In this document: one piece after another, positions 6,313-13,426 of the stretch
Layout of the letters: every line of letters begins with the position of its first letter
Numbering within the stretch: position 1 is the first letter of the stretch
From: Aquificota bacterium
GTDB taxonomy: Bacteria > Aquificota > Aquificia > Aquificales > Hydrogenothermaceae
Assembly (NCBI GenBank): GCA_013153295.1
Contig: JAADEV010000024.1
Location: 1 to 13,437 of the forward strand
Direction: 5' to 3'
Length of the DNA: 13,437 nucleotides
Position numbers and translations under genes: made by a program
Notes under the pieces: generated by a model
Told to the model about the DNA's origin: nothing
What the model saw: only the letters and a program-made list of their open reading frames with translations
Database searches by the model: none

Positions 6313-7475
6313 AGGGAAAAAATATAACAGTAGGCATAACCGGTTCAATAGCCGCATACAAAGGGTGTGAGCTGATAAGGTATCTACAGAAAAAAGGGGC
6401 TACAGTAAGGGCTACCTTAACACCATCAGCAGAAAAGTTTATAGGCAGACTTACACTACAGGCTTTAACACAGCACACCGTCCCTGTAAGCTGGGAAGAA
6501 GGGGAAACGGGGCTGGAGCATATATTCTGGGCAAGGTGGAGTGATACAGTTGTTGTAGCCCCTGCTACTGCAAACACATTAGCCAAGTTATCACAGGGGT
6601 TTGCAGATAACTTTTTAAGTAGTATGGTTTTAGCCTTTGATAAAAAAACAGTGGTAGCCCCTGCTATGAACACAGTAATGTATAAAAACCCTGCAACACA
6701 GGAAAACCTAAAAAAACTAAAGGACAGGGGCTTTTTGGTGGTGGAGCCTGCGGAAGGTAGACTTGCCTGTGATGAGGAAGGGGAAGGGAAATTAGCAGAT
6801 ATACAGGATATATACACAGAGGTTTTAAAGGCTGTTTTACCAGACTACCTAAAAGGGAAAAATATACTTATTACAGCAGGGGGGACAAGGGAGTATTTTG
6901 ACCCGATAAGGTATATATCCAACGCCTCATCTGGGCAGATGGGATACAGCTTGGCACAGATGAGCTACGCCCTCGGTGGAAATGTGGTTTTAGTGTCTGC
7001 ACCTACCTGCCTTACAGCCCCTTCACAGATAAAAAAGGTAGATGTGGTATCTGCGGAGGATATGTATAAAGCTGTAATGGGGTATTTAGACTGGGCAGAT
7101 GTGGTAATAATGAATTCAGCGGTAGCAGACTTTAAACCTGCCCAATACAGTGGACAAAAGCTGAAAAAGGACAAACAGAGCCTTACAGTCCAGCTTGCAC
7201 CTAACCCAGATATACTGAAAGCCATCGGTGAAAGGAAAAGGGAGGGGCAGATTGTTATAGGCTTTGCCGCCGAAAGCGAGAATATTATCCAAAACGCAGA
7301 GGATAAACTAAAAAGGAAAAATTTAGATTATATAGTAGCCAACAGCCTATCTGTTTTCAGTAAAGATACCCATTCCGGGTGGATAGTGTCAAAAGATGGG
7401 CAAATCTATGAAATACCCCCTATGGACAAAGAAAACTCAGCATTGTATATATTAGAAAAAATATTTAAGAGGTGA
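6303..7475 (+). CDS. coaBC: Bifunctional phosphopantothenoylcysteine decarboxylase / phosphopantothenate-cysteine ligase
   Basis: A 390-residue fusion enzyme of coenzyme A synthesis. CoaB joins 4'-phosphopantothenate to cysteine using CTP, and FMN-dependent CoaC decarboxylates the product to 4'-phosphopantetheine. CoaC domain (1-180): GITGSIAAYK at 11-20, the catalytic His73, APATAN at 86-91, PAMN at 119-123 and the reductive Cys156 in LACDEEGEGK. CoaB domain (185-390): ITAGGTREYFDPIRYISN at 190-207 including the conserved Asn207, SSG at 209-211, AVADF at 273-277, KLKK at 286-289, NPDIL at 301-305 and GFAAES at 320-325, where FAAET is more usual. Length and order are standard. GAGGG at 6294-6298 precedes the ATG, which overlaps the cytochrome gene by 10 nt. 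Confidence 0.97.
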   Translation: MVLKGKNITVGITGSIAAYKGCELIRYLQKKGATVRATLTPSAEKFIGRLTLQALTQHTVPVSWEEGETGLEHIFWARWSDTVVVAPATANTLAKLSQGFADNFLSSMVLAFDKKTVVAPAMNTVMYKNPATQENLKKLKDRGFLVVEPAEGRLACDEEGEGKLADIQDIYTEVLKAVLPDYLKGKNILITAGGTREYFDPIRYISNASSGQMGYSLAQMSYALGGNVVLVSAPTCLTAPSQIKKVDVVSAEDMYKAVMGYLDWADVVIMNSAVADFKPAQYSGQKLKKDKQSLTVQLAPNPDILKAIGERKREGQIVIGFAAESENIIQNAEDKLKRKNLDYIVANSLSVFSKDTHSGWIVSKDGQIYEIPPMDKENSALYILEKIFKR

Positions 7476-7481
7476 ACAGCT

Positions 7482-7970
7482 ATGGAGTTTAAAGAAAGCG
7501 ACCTACCGGGTATAGGGAAAAAATTTACAATATTCACTTCAGCAGGGGAAAAGCTAATTATCATTATGCATATTACAGGTAAAAGGGAGATATTCGTTTT
7601 TGAGCCAGACGATTACGATGAGCCTTCCTGTGATATAGTCCTAACAGAGGAGGAGGCAAACCAGCTTGGTTCTGTTTTAATGGGGGCTTACTACCGCCCT
7701 GAGCAGGAGAAGGAGAAGGAAGTCCTTATAGAGAACCTTGCTATAGAGTGGGTAAAGATACCACCTACATCACCGCTGGCTGGCAAAACAATAAAAGAGG
7801 CAGATATTAGAAAAAGGTCTGGTGTGACGGTAATAGCCATAATAAAAGAGAATGAAACAATCGTTAACCCTAAACCTGACGAGGTTATATCAGCAGGGGA
7901 TACTGTGGTAATAGTGGGAACAAGGGAGCAGGTGGAAAACTTCCTAAAGGAGTATAAAATTAATGTCTGA
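7482..7970 (+). CDS. khtT: KhtT-type K+/H+ antiporter regulatory subunit with RCK_C domain
   Basis: A 162-residue soluble protein, close to B. subtilis KhtT in size and layout. Residues 1-70 form the N-terminal domain with the family opening D-LPGIGKKF (7-15) and the MHITGKREIFVF stretch (29-40). Residues 86-160 form a TrkA-C (RCK_C) domain: PLAGKTIKEADI at 98-109, GVTVIAI at 114-120, and SAGDTVVIVGT at 137-147 near the end. RCK_C domains bind small ligands, cyclic di-AMP in the Bacillus protein, and gate the partner antiporter; whether the same ligand is used here is unknown. It is followed by the antiporter gene with an 8-nt overlap, as expected for the pair. A good ribosome binding site GAGGTGA (7469-7475) overlaps the coaBC stop. 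Confidence 0.88.
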   Translation: MEFKESDLPGIGKKFTIFTSAGEKLIIIMHITGKREIFVFEPDDYDEPSCDIVLTEEEANQLGSVLMGAYYRPEQEKEKEVLIENLAIEWVKIPPTSPLAGKTIKEADIRKRSGVTVIAIIKENETIVNPKPDEVISAGDTVVIVGTREQVENFLKEYKINV

Positions 7971-9159
7971 CCACCATATCCCATTTTTACTGCTGTTTGG
8001 CTTTCTAAACCTATCACTATTTGTAGCAGGGCTTATTGGTAAGTTTTTAAGGTTCCCCCCTATCCTGTTTTATATCCTGTTTGGGATACTCCTTGGGCAT
8101 ATTGTCCATCAGGAAGAGGCTATAGAGATTTTCAGTGAGATAGGGGTTGTCCTTCTGTTTTTCTACCTTGGACTTGAGTTTAATATAGATAGGGCTATAG
8201 CCACTGCAAAAAGGATATGGTCAGTAGGACTTATAGACCTGTTTTTTAACTTTTTTGTTGTTTTCGGTCTTATGTTGCTACTTGGTTTTGACCTGTTTAC
8301 ATCAATACTTGCAGGTGGGGTAGCCTACGCCTCATCTTCAGCTATAACCACAAAGATTATTGTTGACAACCACAGGATAGCCAACCCGGAAACGGAGCTT
8401 ATACTTGGGCTTATGGTTTTTGAGGATATTGTTGCCCCTGTTCTACTGGCTGTTATCGCCGCAATGTCCTCAGGGGCAGAGCTGTCCCTAATATCAATCG
8501 GCAGTATCTTTATAAAGATATTCTTAGTTTTCGCTGTCTCTGTGGCAGTAGCCTACTATATGAAAGACAAGATAGCCGCTTTTATAGACAAATTTATAAA
8601 CGAGGATATTTTTACACTTTTCTCCCTTGGGGGGTTAATATTCTTTGCAGGTTTTACCCAGTATATAGGACTTTCTGAGGCTTTAGGGGCTTTCCTTATG
8701 GGTATGATAGTCTCCGAAAGTGGCAAATCCCACGAGATAGAAAAGATGATGTTCTCCATCAGGGATTTAGCTGTGGCTATATTCTTCTTCCTGTTTGGGG
8801 CAGGTATCCAGTTTAGCGGTGAGTTCAGCCAAAAGATGCAGTTGGCACTTGTTCTTATGATAGTTGTCTCAATAGTAGGAAAGTTCCTTACAGGATTTAT
8901 CGGAGGATTAATATACGGTCTTTCAAAAAGAAAGGCATTGGAAACAGGGTTTACTATTATAAACAGAGGTGAGTTCTCAGTTGTAATGTCCAAATTCTCA
9001 CCGACCTATATGATACCTTTCATCGGCATATATGTGTTTGTAATGTCCTTTATCGGTATACTGTTTGCCCAGTATGCACCACAGCTTGCCAACCTTATTA
9101 TCCCTAAAAAGAAAAAGAAGAAAAAAAGAAAGGTTATTGATGAAGCCCTGCTTGATTGA
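7963..9159 (+). CDS. khtU: KhtU-type CPA2 cation:proton antiporter
   Basis: A 398-residue polytopic membrane protein of the CPA2 monovalent cation:proton antiporter family, with hydrophobic segments over nearly the whole length. Recognisable elements are FYLGLEFN (67-74), YASSSAITTK (122-131), VFEDIVAPVL (152-161) where the acidic pair is expected in the ion path, LGAFLMGMIVSES (241-253) and INRGEFSVV (333-341). Unlike KefB/KefC it has no C-terminal Rossmann RCK domain; that role falls to the separate KhtT protein encoded just upstream with 8 nt of overlap. It probably expels K+ (or Na+) from the cytoplasm in exchange for protons. The C-terminus is a run of seven lysines (382-388) followed by RKVIDEALLD, a basic tail that should face the cytoplasm. 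The gene overlaps epmA by 20 nt. Confidence 0.9.
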   Translation: MSDHHIPFLLLFGFLNLSLFVAGLIGKFLRFPPILFYILFGILLGHIVHQEEAIEIFSEIGVVLLFFYLGLEFNIDRAIATAKRIWSVGLIDLFFNFFVVFGLMLLLGFDLFTSILAGGVAYASSSAITTKIIVDNHRIANPETELILGLMVFEDIVAPVLLAVIAAMSSGAELSLISIGSIFIKIFLVFAVSVAVAYYMKDKIAAFIDKFINEDIFTLFSLGGLIFFAGFTQYIGLSEALGAFLMGMIVSESGKSHEIEKMMFSIRDLAVAIFFFLFGAGIQFSGEFSQKMQLALVLMIVVSIVGKFLTGFIGGLIYGLSKRKALETGFTIINRGEFSVVMSKFSPTYMIPFIGIYVFVMSFIGILFAQYAPQLANLIIPKKKKKKKRKVIDEALLD

Positions 9160-10105
9160 GGAAGTTAAAAGTAAAGTTATCCAAAGTATCAGGGAGTATT
9201 TTTTAGACACAGGGGGGCTTGAGGTTTACACCCCCTACCTTAGCCTTTACCCTAACCTTGACCCTAATATATACCCCCTTACTGTTAGTGTGGAAAAGGA
9301 AGGTAAACAGATACAGGCTTACCTACACACCTCACCTGAGTATCAGATGAAAAAGCTACTATCAAAACTAAAAAGGGATATATTCCAGATATGTAATGTT
9401 TTTAGAAACAGGGAAGGGTCAAAAAAGCATACTGTAGAGTTTATGATGCTTGAATGGTATAGGGTCGGCTACAGCTTACAGGGGCTTATGGAGGATACAA
9501 AAAGGCTTTTTTTACATATTGCAAAACAGGTGTTAGGCAAGGAGACAGTTGTTTACAACGGCAGGGAGTATAACCTTACAGACTGGGAAAGTCTTACAGT
9601 GGAGGAGGCTTTTTTAAAATACGCAGGTGTGTCCCCAACAGACAAAAAGGGGCTTTACAATTTGCTGAAAAACTCCAACCTTTCAATACCTTCCCTATCT
9701 GTAGATGATTACGAAGGGAATTTTTTCCTTGTTTACTCACTTCTTGTAGAGCCGAACCTTGGGAAAGAGAAGCCGACCTTTATACACAGCTACCCGCCCC
9801 AGTTTTCCGCCCTTGCAGAGGTAAAGGAAGGAAAAGGACAGAGGTTTGAGGCTTACATAGGGGGCTTAGAGCTTGTAAACGGCTACAAGGAGCTTACAGA
9901 TAAAAAAGCCCTAAAGGAGAGGCTTGAAAGGGAAAAAGCCGAAAAGGAAAGGGAAGGGTATAACCACCCTATAGACTGGGAGTTTATAGAAGCTGTAGGG
10001 GATATGCCACCTTCAGCAGGGGCGTCTTTAGGGATAGAAAGGCTTTTAATGGCTTTCTTTAACCTGAAAAATATACAGCAGACAAGGTGTTTACAGTGGA
10101 TATGA
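9140..10105 (+). CDS. epmA: EF-P lysine ligase, EpmA/PoxA/GenX type (class II LysRS paralogue)
   Basis: A 321-residue protein with a class II lysyl-tRNA synthetase catalytic domain and no N-terminal anticodon-binding domain, matching EpmA (325 aa in E. coli). Motifs in order: EVYTPYLS (28-35, motif 1 region), YLHTSPEYQMKKLL (61-74), QICNVFRNREGS..H and VEFMMLEWYR (83-108, motif 2), GGLELVNGYKELTD (241-254) and PPSAGASLGIERLLM (290-304, motif 3). EpmA activates lysine, usually the (R)-beta form made by EpmB, and attaches it to a conserved lysine of elongation factor P, helping ribosomes pass polyproline. Neither EF-P nor EpmB is in this window. The ATG at 9140 is chosen over upstream in-frame codons because it gives the family length and has AAAGG (9129-9133) 6 nt before it. 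It overlaps khtU by 20 nt. Confidence 0.92.
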   Translation: MKPCLIEEVKSKVIQSIREYFLDTGGLEVYTPYLSLYPNLDPNIYPLTVSVEKEGKQIQAYLHTSPEYQMKKLLSKLKRDIFQICNVFRNREGSKKHTVEFMMLEWYRVGYSLQGLMEDTKRLFLHIAKQVLGKETVVYNGREYNLTDWESLTVEEAFLKYAGVSPTDKKGLYNLLKNSNLSIPSLSVDDYEGNFFLVYSLLVEPNLGKEKPTFIHSYPPQFSALAEVKEGKGQRFEAYIGGLELVNGYKELTDKKALKERLEREKAEKEREGYNHPIDWEFIEAVGDMPPSAGASLGIERLLMAFFNLKNIQQTRCLQWI

Positions 10106-11652
10106 TTTTCCCAAAAAAAAGAAGGTTTATATACAAAAGCAGACTAAAAACCTTAAAGATATGGGTTTATAACATACTGGAAAATGAAAACAGTATATAC
10201 AACCAGCTTTACAATGTTTTTGCCCTGTTCCTTATAATCACCTCAACAATAGGTATAGCCATAGAGATACTTAATCTGGAGATAAAGATACCCCCTGACC
10301 TGAAGGCGTTTTTAGATGTTTATGAGGAGGTTGTTCTGTGGTTCTTTGTGGCAGAGTATATTATGAGGTGGTGGGCAATATCAGACTTTACACAGGATTT
10401 TTACAAAGGGTTTAACAACCCTACCTGCCAGATAAACAGACTAAAAAGATACCTATGTGGGCTAAAGGAGGCATTCCTCCCTAAACTTAGGTGGATGAAA
10501 ACCCCCTACGCCATTATAGACCTACTTGCCATACTCCCTGTAATCAGACCGCTTAGGGCAATTAGGATTATTAGAATACTCCGTATACTGAAGATTATCC
10601 GCTACGGAACAGCTATCAAAAGTATATTCGGGGCTTTAAAGGAGGAAGGCTACCTATTTGGGATTATCTTCACATTACTTTTCCTGTGGATTGTTACATT
10701 TTCCCAGCTTGTATATATAGTGGAGTATCATTACGGAAACCACGAGCAGTTTAAATCTATGTGGCACGCAATATACTGGGGAATAGTCACCATCTCAACT
10801 GTCGGGTATGGGGATATACACCCTGTATCTGACGCAGGTAGGTTTATCACAGCAATAATGATAGGTGGCGGTGTTGTTATAATAGCAACAATGACAGGGG
10901 TTTTCTCCGCCGCCCTTGTAAACAGACTTTTAGTCCTAAAAGAGGGAGACCTGAAGATGGAAAAGTTGGAGAAACATATTGTAATCTGCGGTTGGAACGA
11001 AACTGCAGAGGAGATAGTAAAACAGATAATCAATATGAGACTGGACAAGGAAAAGCCAGTGGTAATAATAACCAATGTTCCAAAAAAGGAGTTAGATATA
11101 GAGCTACCGAGGGATATTTTTTACAAAAGGGGTGATTTTATCCACGAAAACATACTCCTTGAGGTTGGAATAGAAAAGGCTGAACACGTGGTAATAGTGG
11201 CAGAAAGGGAGGAAGGTCTATCTGAAAGGAATATAGACGCACGGACAGCTTTGGCGGCGATGCTGATAAAGAACCTTAACCCAGACGCCAATATATATGT
11301 GGAAGTTTTACTTGATGAGGACGCAGATATATTTGTAAACAGGATAAACATAAAAGAGATAATAATCCACGGTCAGATAATAGGTAAGATACTCTTCTCA
11401 AGTATACTTAACCCCGGGGCTACATCACTTATGAAAGTCCTCGTTGACAAGGAAAGGGGTATACAAAAGGTAAGGGTTGGCGACATAGGAAAGTTTGAGA
11501 CTTTTGGGGAGCTTTTACACTTTGCCCGCCAGTATGGTTATCTCCCTATAGCTGTTGAAAGGGATAACAACAGTATACTTAACCCACCTGATAACTTTAA
11601 ACTAAGGGAGGACGATTTGGTGTTCTTCCTACCTTCTGGGGTAGAAAGTTGA
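10102..11652 (+). CDS. Voltage-gated-type potassium channel with C-terminal RCK domain
   Basis: About 516 residues. Six membrane segments are expected: S1 about 36-56, S2 76-92, S3 134-147, S4 149-168 with Arg at every third position (RPLRAIRIIRILRILKIIR), S5 184-208 and S6 245-270. Between S5 and S6 the selectivity filter reads TVGYGD (233-238), diagnostic for K+. The cytoplasmic part starts at about 290 with an RCK_N Rossmann domain, EKHIVICGWNETAEEIV, close in style to MthK, followed by a RCK_C-like region near 440-516. By my recalled alignment to MthK, two of the three Ca2+ ligands (D184 and E212) are not acidic here, so gating may use another ligand. ATG at 10102 is preferred because it forms an ATGA overlap with the epmA stop; GTG at 10096 or 10087 is also possible. 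It overlaps hemD by 4 nt. Confidence 0.93.
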   Translation: MIFPKKRRFIYKSRLKTLKIWVYNILENENSIYNQLYNVFALFLIITSTIGIAIEILNLEIKIPPDLKAFLDVYEEVVLWFFVAEYIMRWWAISDFTQDFYKGFNNPTCQINRLKRYLCGLKEAFLPKLRWMKTPYAIIDLLAILPVIRPLRAIRIIRILRILKIIRYGTAIKSIFGALKEEGYLFGIIFTLLFLWIVTFSQLVYIVEYHYGNHEQFKSMWHAIYWGIVTISTVGYGDIHPVSDAGRFITAIMIGGGVVIIATMTGVFSAALVNRLLVLKEGDLKMEKLEKHIVICGWNETAEEIVKQIINMRLDKEKPVVIITNVPKKELDIELPRDIFYKRGDFIHENILLEVGIEKAEHVVIVAEREEGLSERNIDARTALAAMLIKNLNPDANIYVEVLLDEDADIFVNRINIKEIIIHGQIIGKILFSSILNPGATSLMKVLVDKERGIQKVRVGDIGKFETFGELLHFARQYGYLPIAVERDNNSILNPPDNFKLREDDLVFFLPSGVES

Positions 11653-12407
11653 AAGTTGTGATAACCAGAGAGGCTTCACAGGGAAAGGAGACAGCCAAAC
11701 TTTTTGAGGAGGCAGGCTTACAGCCTATACTTTTCCCTACAATCAGGTTTGAGGAGCTTGATTTTGATAGGGAAAGGCTGAAAAAGGCGGATATAGTTGT
11801 TTTTTCAAGCCAAAACAGTGTTAAGTTTCTACTGGACAGGATACCTTTACAGCTTTTAGAGGGCAAACTAATTATAGCCACAGGGGAGAAAACAAAAAAA
11901 TTACTGGAAAAAAGGGGAATAACAGGTATCACCACACCACAGGTATACACAGGTGAGTATGTGGCAAAGCTGATAAAAGGGCTACCAGACTACAAAAACA
12001 AAAGCTGTATTGTTGTTAGGGCAAAGGAAGGGATAAACAACTGGATAGACAGCCTGTCTAACGATATGGATATTTCTATCCTGCCGGTATACCAAACTGT
12101 TTACAACACACCTGATAATGTAGATTATGTAGAAAGCCTTTACAGGGAGGGGAAGGTAGATTACACGCTATTTACAAGCCCTTCTACATTTAAGGGCTTT
12201 AAGGCTGTTTTTCCTGATAACTGGAGGGAGTATCTGAAAAAAACAAAAGTGGCGGTGATTGGCACAACCACCGCCAAAGCACTGGGAAAGGAAGGGGTTT
12301 CACCGTCTATAATCCCAAAAAAATTCACCGTTGAGGAGGTTTTAAAGGCTATCAAGCAACAAGCCTCTCTACCTGTAAAGCAGGGTGATAACCTTCCTCA
12401 AGGGTGA
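11649..12407 (+). CDS. hemD: Uroporphyrinogen-III synthase
   Basis: A 252-residue HemD, of usual length, which closes and rearranges hydroxymethylbilane to uroporphyrinogen III, the precursor of haem, sirohaem and cobalamin. HemD is poorly conserved, but the key landmarks are present: the N-terminal VVITR (3-7), VVFSSQNSVKFL (50-61), ATGEKT near 77-82, an FTSPSTF stretch at about 175-181, and VAVIGTTTAKAL at about 200-211. The start is TTG at 11649 in a TTGA overlap with the channel stop, with GGGG about 7 nt upstream. It is the last gene of the plus-strand chain. Its final 18 codons, KQQASLPVKQGDNLPQG, lie antisense to the 3' end of lpxC and look like a non-conserved tail. Its position in the same unit as a 12-haem cytochrome is suggestive but may be chance. 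Confidence 0.88.
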   Translation: MKVVITREASQGKETAKLFEEAGLQPILFPTIRFEELDFDRERLKKADIVVFSSQNSVKFLLDRIPLQLLEGKLIIATGEKTKKLLEKRGITGITTPQVYTGEYVAKLIKGLPDYKNKSCIVVRAKEGINNWIDSLSNDMDISILPVYQTVYNTPDNVDYVESLYREGKVDYTLFTSPSTFKGFKAVFPDNWREYLKKTKVAVIGTTTAKALGKEGVSPSIIPKKFTVEEVLKAIKQQASLPVKQGDNLPQG

Positions 12408-13230
12408 ACGCCTCCTCTTCTTTTAGCTTTTTAACAAGCTGGGCATTTAGTTTATGCCCCCCTTTGTAGGAGTATATCTCCCCTACAATCGGGTATCCAA
12501 GTAGGTATATATCCCCTATTAAATCAAGTAATTTATGTTTCACAGGTTCATCTTCAAACCTTAATCCCTCAGGGTTTAGCACCTTATCCCCTTCAAAAAC
12601 AACAGCATTCTCAAGTGAGCCACCTTTAGCAAGTCCCATACTCTTTAGATACTCAACCTCTTCCAAAAAGCAGTAGGTTCTTGCCTTTGCAATCTCCTCA
12701 AAATTTTCCTTTTCAAAGGTAAAGGTATACTTCCTATCCCCTATTATGCTGTTGTTGTAGCTGGCGTGGTATGTAGCCTTAAATGTATCCGATGGGGAGG
12801 CGGTTATATACTTATCCCCGTCCTCAACAGACACATTTTTATTTATAACAGCGTAAAGTTTTTTACTGTCAAATGTTTTAATCCCTGCCTCTTTTATCTT
12901 TTGGATAAAACCTATAGCACTACCGTCTAATATGGGAACTTCTTCCCCGTCTATATAGATGTAGAGGTTGTCTATACCAAGGAGGTATAAAGCCCCAAGT
13001 AGATGTTCTATTGTGGAAACTGTCTTACCGTCTTTAGAAAGGGTTGTGGCAAAGGCAAACCCTGTGGCATAGTCAACGGTGGCTGGTATCTCCACACCGT
13101 CCCTTATAAACTTTATACCTGTGTAAGCTGGGGCTGGTGATAGAACCATCTTTACAGATTGTCCAGAATGCAACCCAACCCCTTCTATTCTTATATCCTT
13201 TTTTATACTTCTTTGGTTATTACACAGCAT
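12352..13230 (-). CDS. lpxC: UDP-3-O-acyl-N-acetylglucosamine deacetylase
   Basis: A 292-residue Zn-dependent deacetylase, the committed step of lipid A synthesis, cytoplasmic. From memory it is strongly similar along its full length to the Aquifex aeolicus enzyme. Key residues are visible: STIEHLL with the general base Glu75 and Zn ligand His76, EVPILDGS (97-104), LAKGGSLENAVV (200-211), NPEGLRFEDEPVKHKLLDLIGD (219-240) with Zn ligands His232 and Asp236, and SYKGGHKLN with His259. It proves the organism builds an LPS-type outer membrane. ATG at 13230 is supported by AAAGGGG (minus strand of 13243-13237), 6 nt upstream. The upstream region has a sigma-54-type element. The 3' end overlaps the convergent hemD by 56 bp, and no clear terminator follows it inside hemD. 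Confidence 0.97.
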   Translation of the reverse strand: MLCNNQRSIKKDIRIEGVGLHSGQSVKMVLSPAPAYTGIKFIRDGVEIPATVDYATGFAFATTLSKDGKTVSTIEHLLGALYLLGIDNLYIYIDGEEVPILDGSAIGFIQKIKEAGIKTFDSKKLYAVINKNVSVEDGDKYITASPSDTFKATYHASYNNSIIGDRKYTFTFEKENFEEIAKARTYCFLEEVEYLKSMGLAKGGSLENAVVFEGDKVLNPEGLRFEDEPVKHKLLDLIGDIYLLGYPIVGEIYSYKGGHKLNAQLVKKLKEEEAFTLEEGYHPALQVERLVA

Positions 13231-13259
13231 CTTATACCCCTTTAGTAGGCTTTGCTTCT

Positions 13260-13288
13260 AATATAAGCAAGATATATGCCAATTTAAA
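13260..13288 (-). promoter_or_regulatory. lpxC promoter: sigma-54-type -24/-12 element overlapping a sigma-70-type promoter
   Basis: The minus strand reads TTGGCATATATCTTGCTT (13282-13265). This matches the sigma-54 pattern TGGCAc-N5-TTGCw with the GG and GC at the required spacing; only the C after TGGCA is changed, to T. The start would be near 13256, about 25 nt before the lpxC ATG. The same stretch also holds a possible sigma-70 promoter: TTTAAA (13288-13283), 17-nt spacer, TATATT (13265-13260). Sequence alone does not decide which is used. Confidence 0.5.
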
Positions 13289-13377
13289 ACTGTTGGTATT
13301 TCTACATTCCCACACCACCCCCTTTCGCTTTTTTGCAAATGTTCAAAAGTGTAAGGTGATATAAAATAAAAAATACT

Positions 13378-13415
13378 TATTAGAACCAATGTTATATATT
13401 AGAACCAATGTTATA
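13378..13415. repeat. Two perfect tandem 19-bp repeats with internal dyad, candidate tandem operators
   Basis: TATTAGAACCAATGTTATA occurs at 13378-13396 and again, contiguous and identical, at 13397-13415. Each unit contains an imperfect dyad TAGAAC-CAAT-GTTATA with one mismatch between arms. The 19-bp period puts the two sites almost two helical turns apart, on nearly the same face of DNA. The second copy overlaps the -35 region of the rightward promoter. This suggests cooperative binding of a regulator, but the regulator is unknown. Confidence 0.7.
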
Positions 13416-13426
13416 AGTGCTATAAT
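13399..13426 (+). promoter_or_regulatory. Rightward extended -10 promoter for a gene beyond the window
   Basis: TGCTATAAT (13418-13426) is a perfect -10 box with extended -10 TGN. A weak -35, TTAGAA (13399-13404), lies 16 nt upstream inside the second tandem repeat. Transcription would start near 13433, so the gene it serves is outside the window. It is divergent from lpxC. Confidence 0.5.

Noticed and set aside
6134..6817. 227-codon minus-strand open frame across the end of the cytochrome gene and the start of coaBC
   Set aside because: It is antisense to two well-supported genes, has low-complexity Ser/Phe/Pro composition typical of antisense reading, and no recognisable domain.
8556..8993. 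145-codon minus-strand open frame inside khtU
   Set aside because: It is the reverse reading of a membrane protein gene, without a ribosome binding site or family resemblance.
9105..9133. A-rich tract at the end of khtU as a programmed frameshift site joining khtU to epmA
   Set aside because: EpmA lies in the +1 frame, the A7 run is not placed as a standard -1 slippery heptamer, and epmA has its own ATG and AAAGG ribosome binding site giving the normal family length.
12426..12442. Short hairpin AGCTT-TTTAAC-AAGCT as terminator for the plus-strand cluster
   Set aside because: The stem is only 5 bp, it lies in lpxC coding sequence and no T run follows it on the plus strand.
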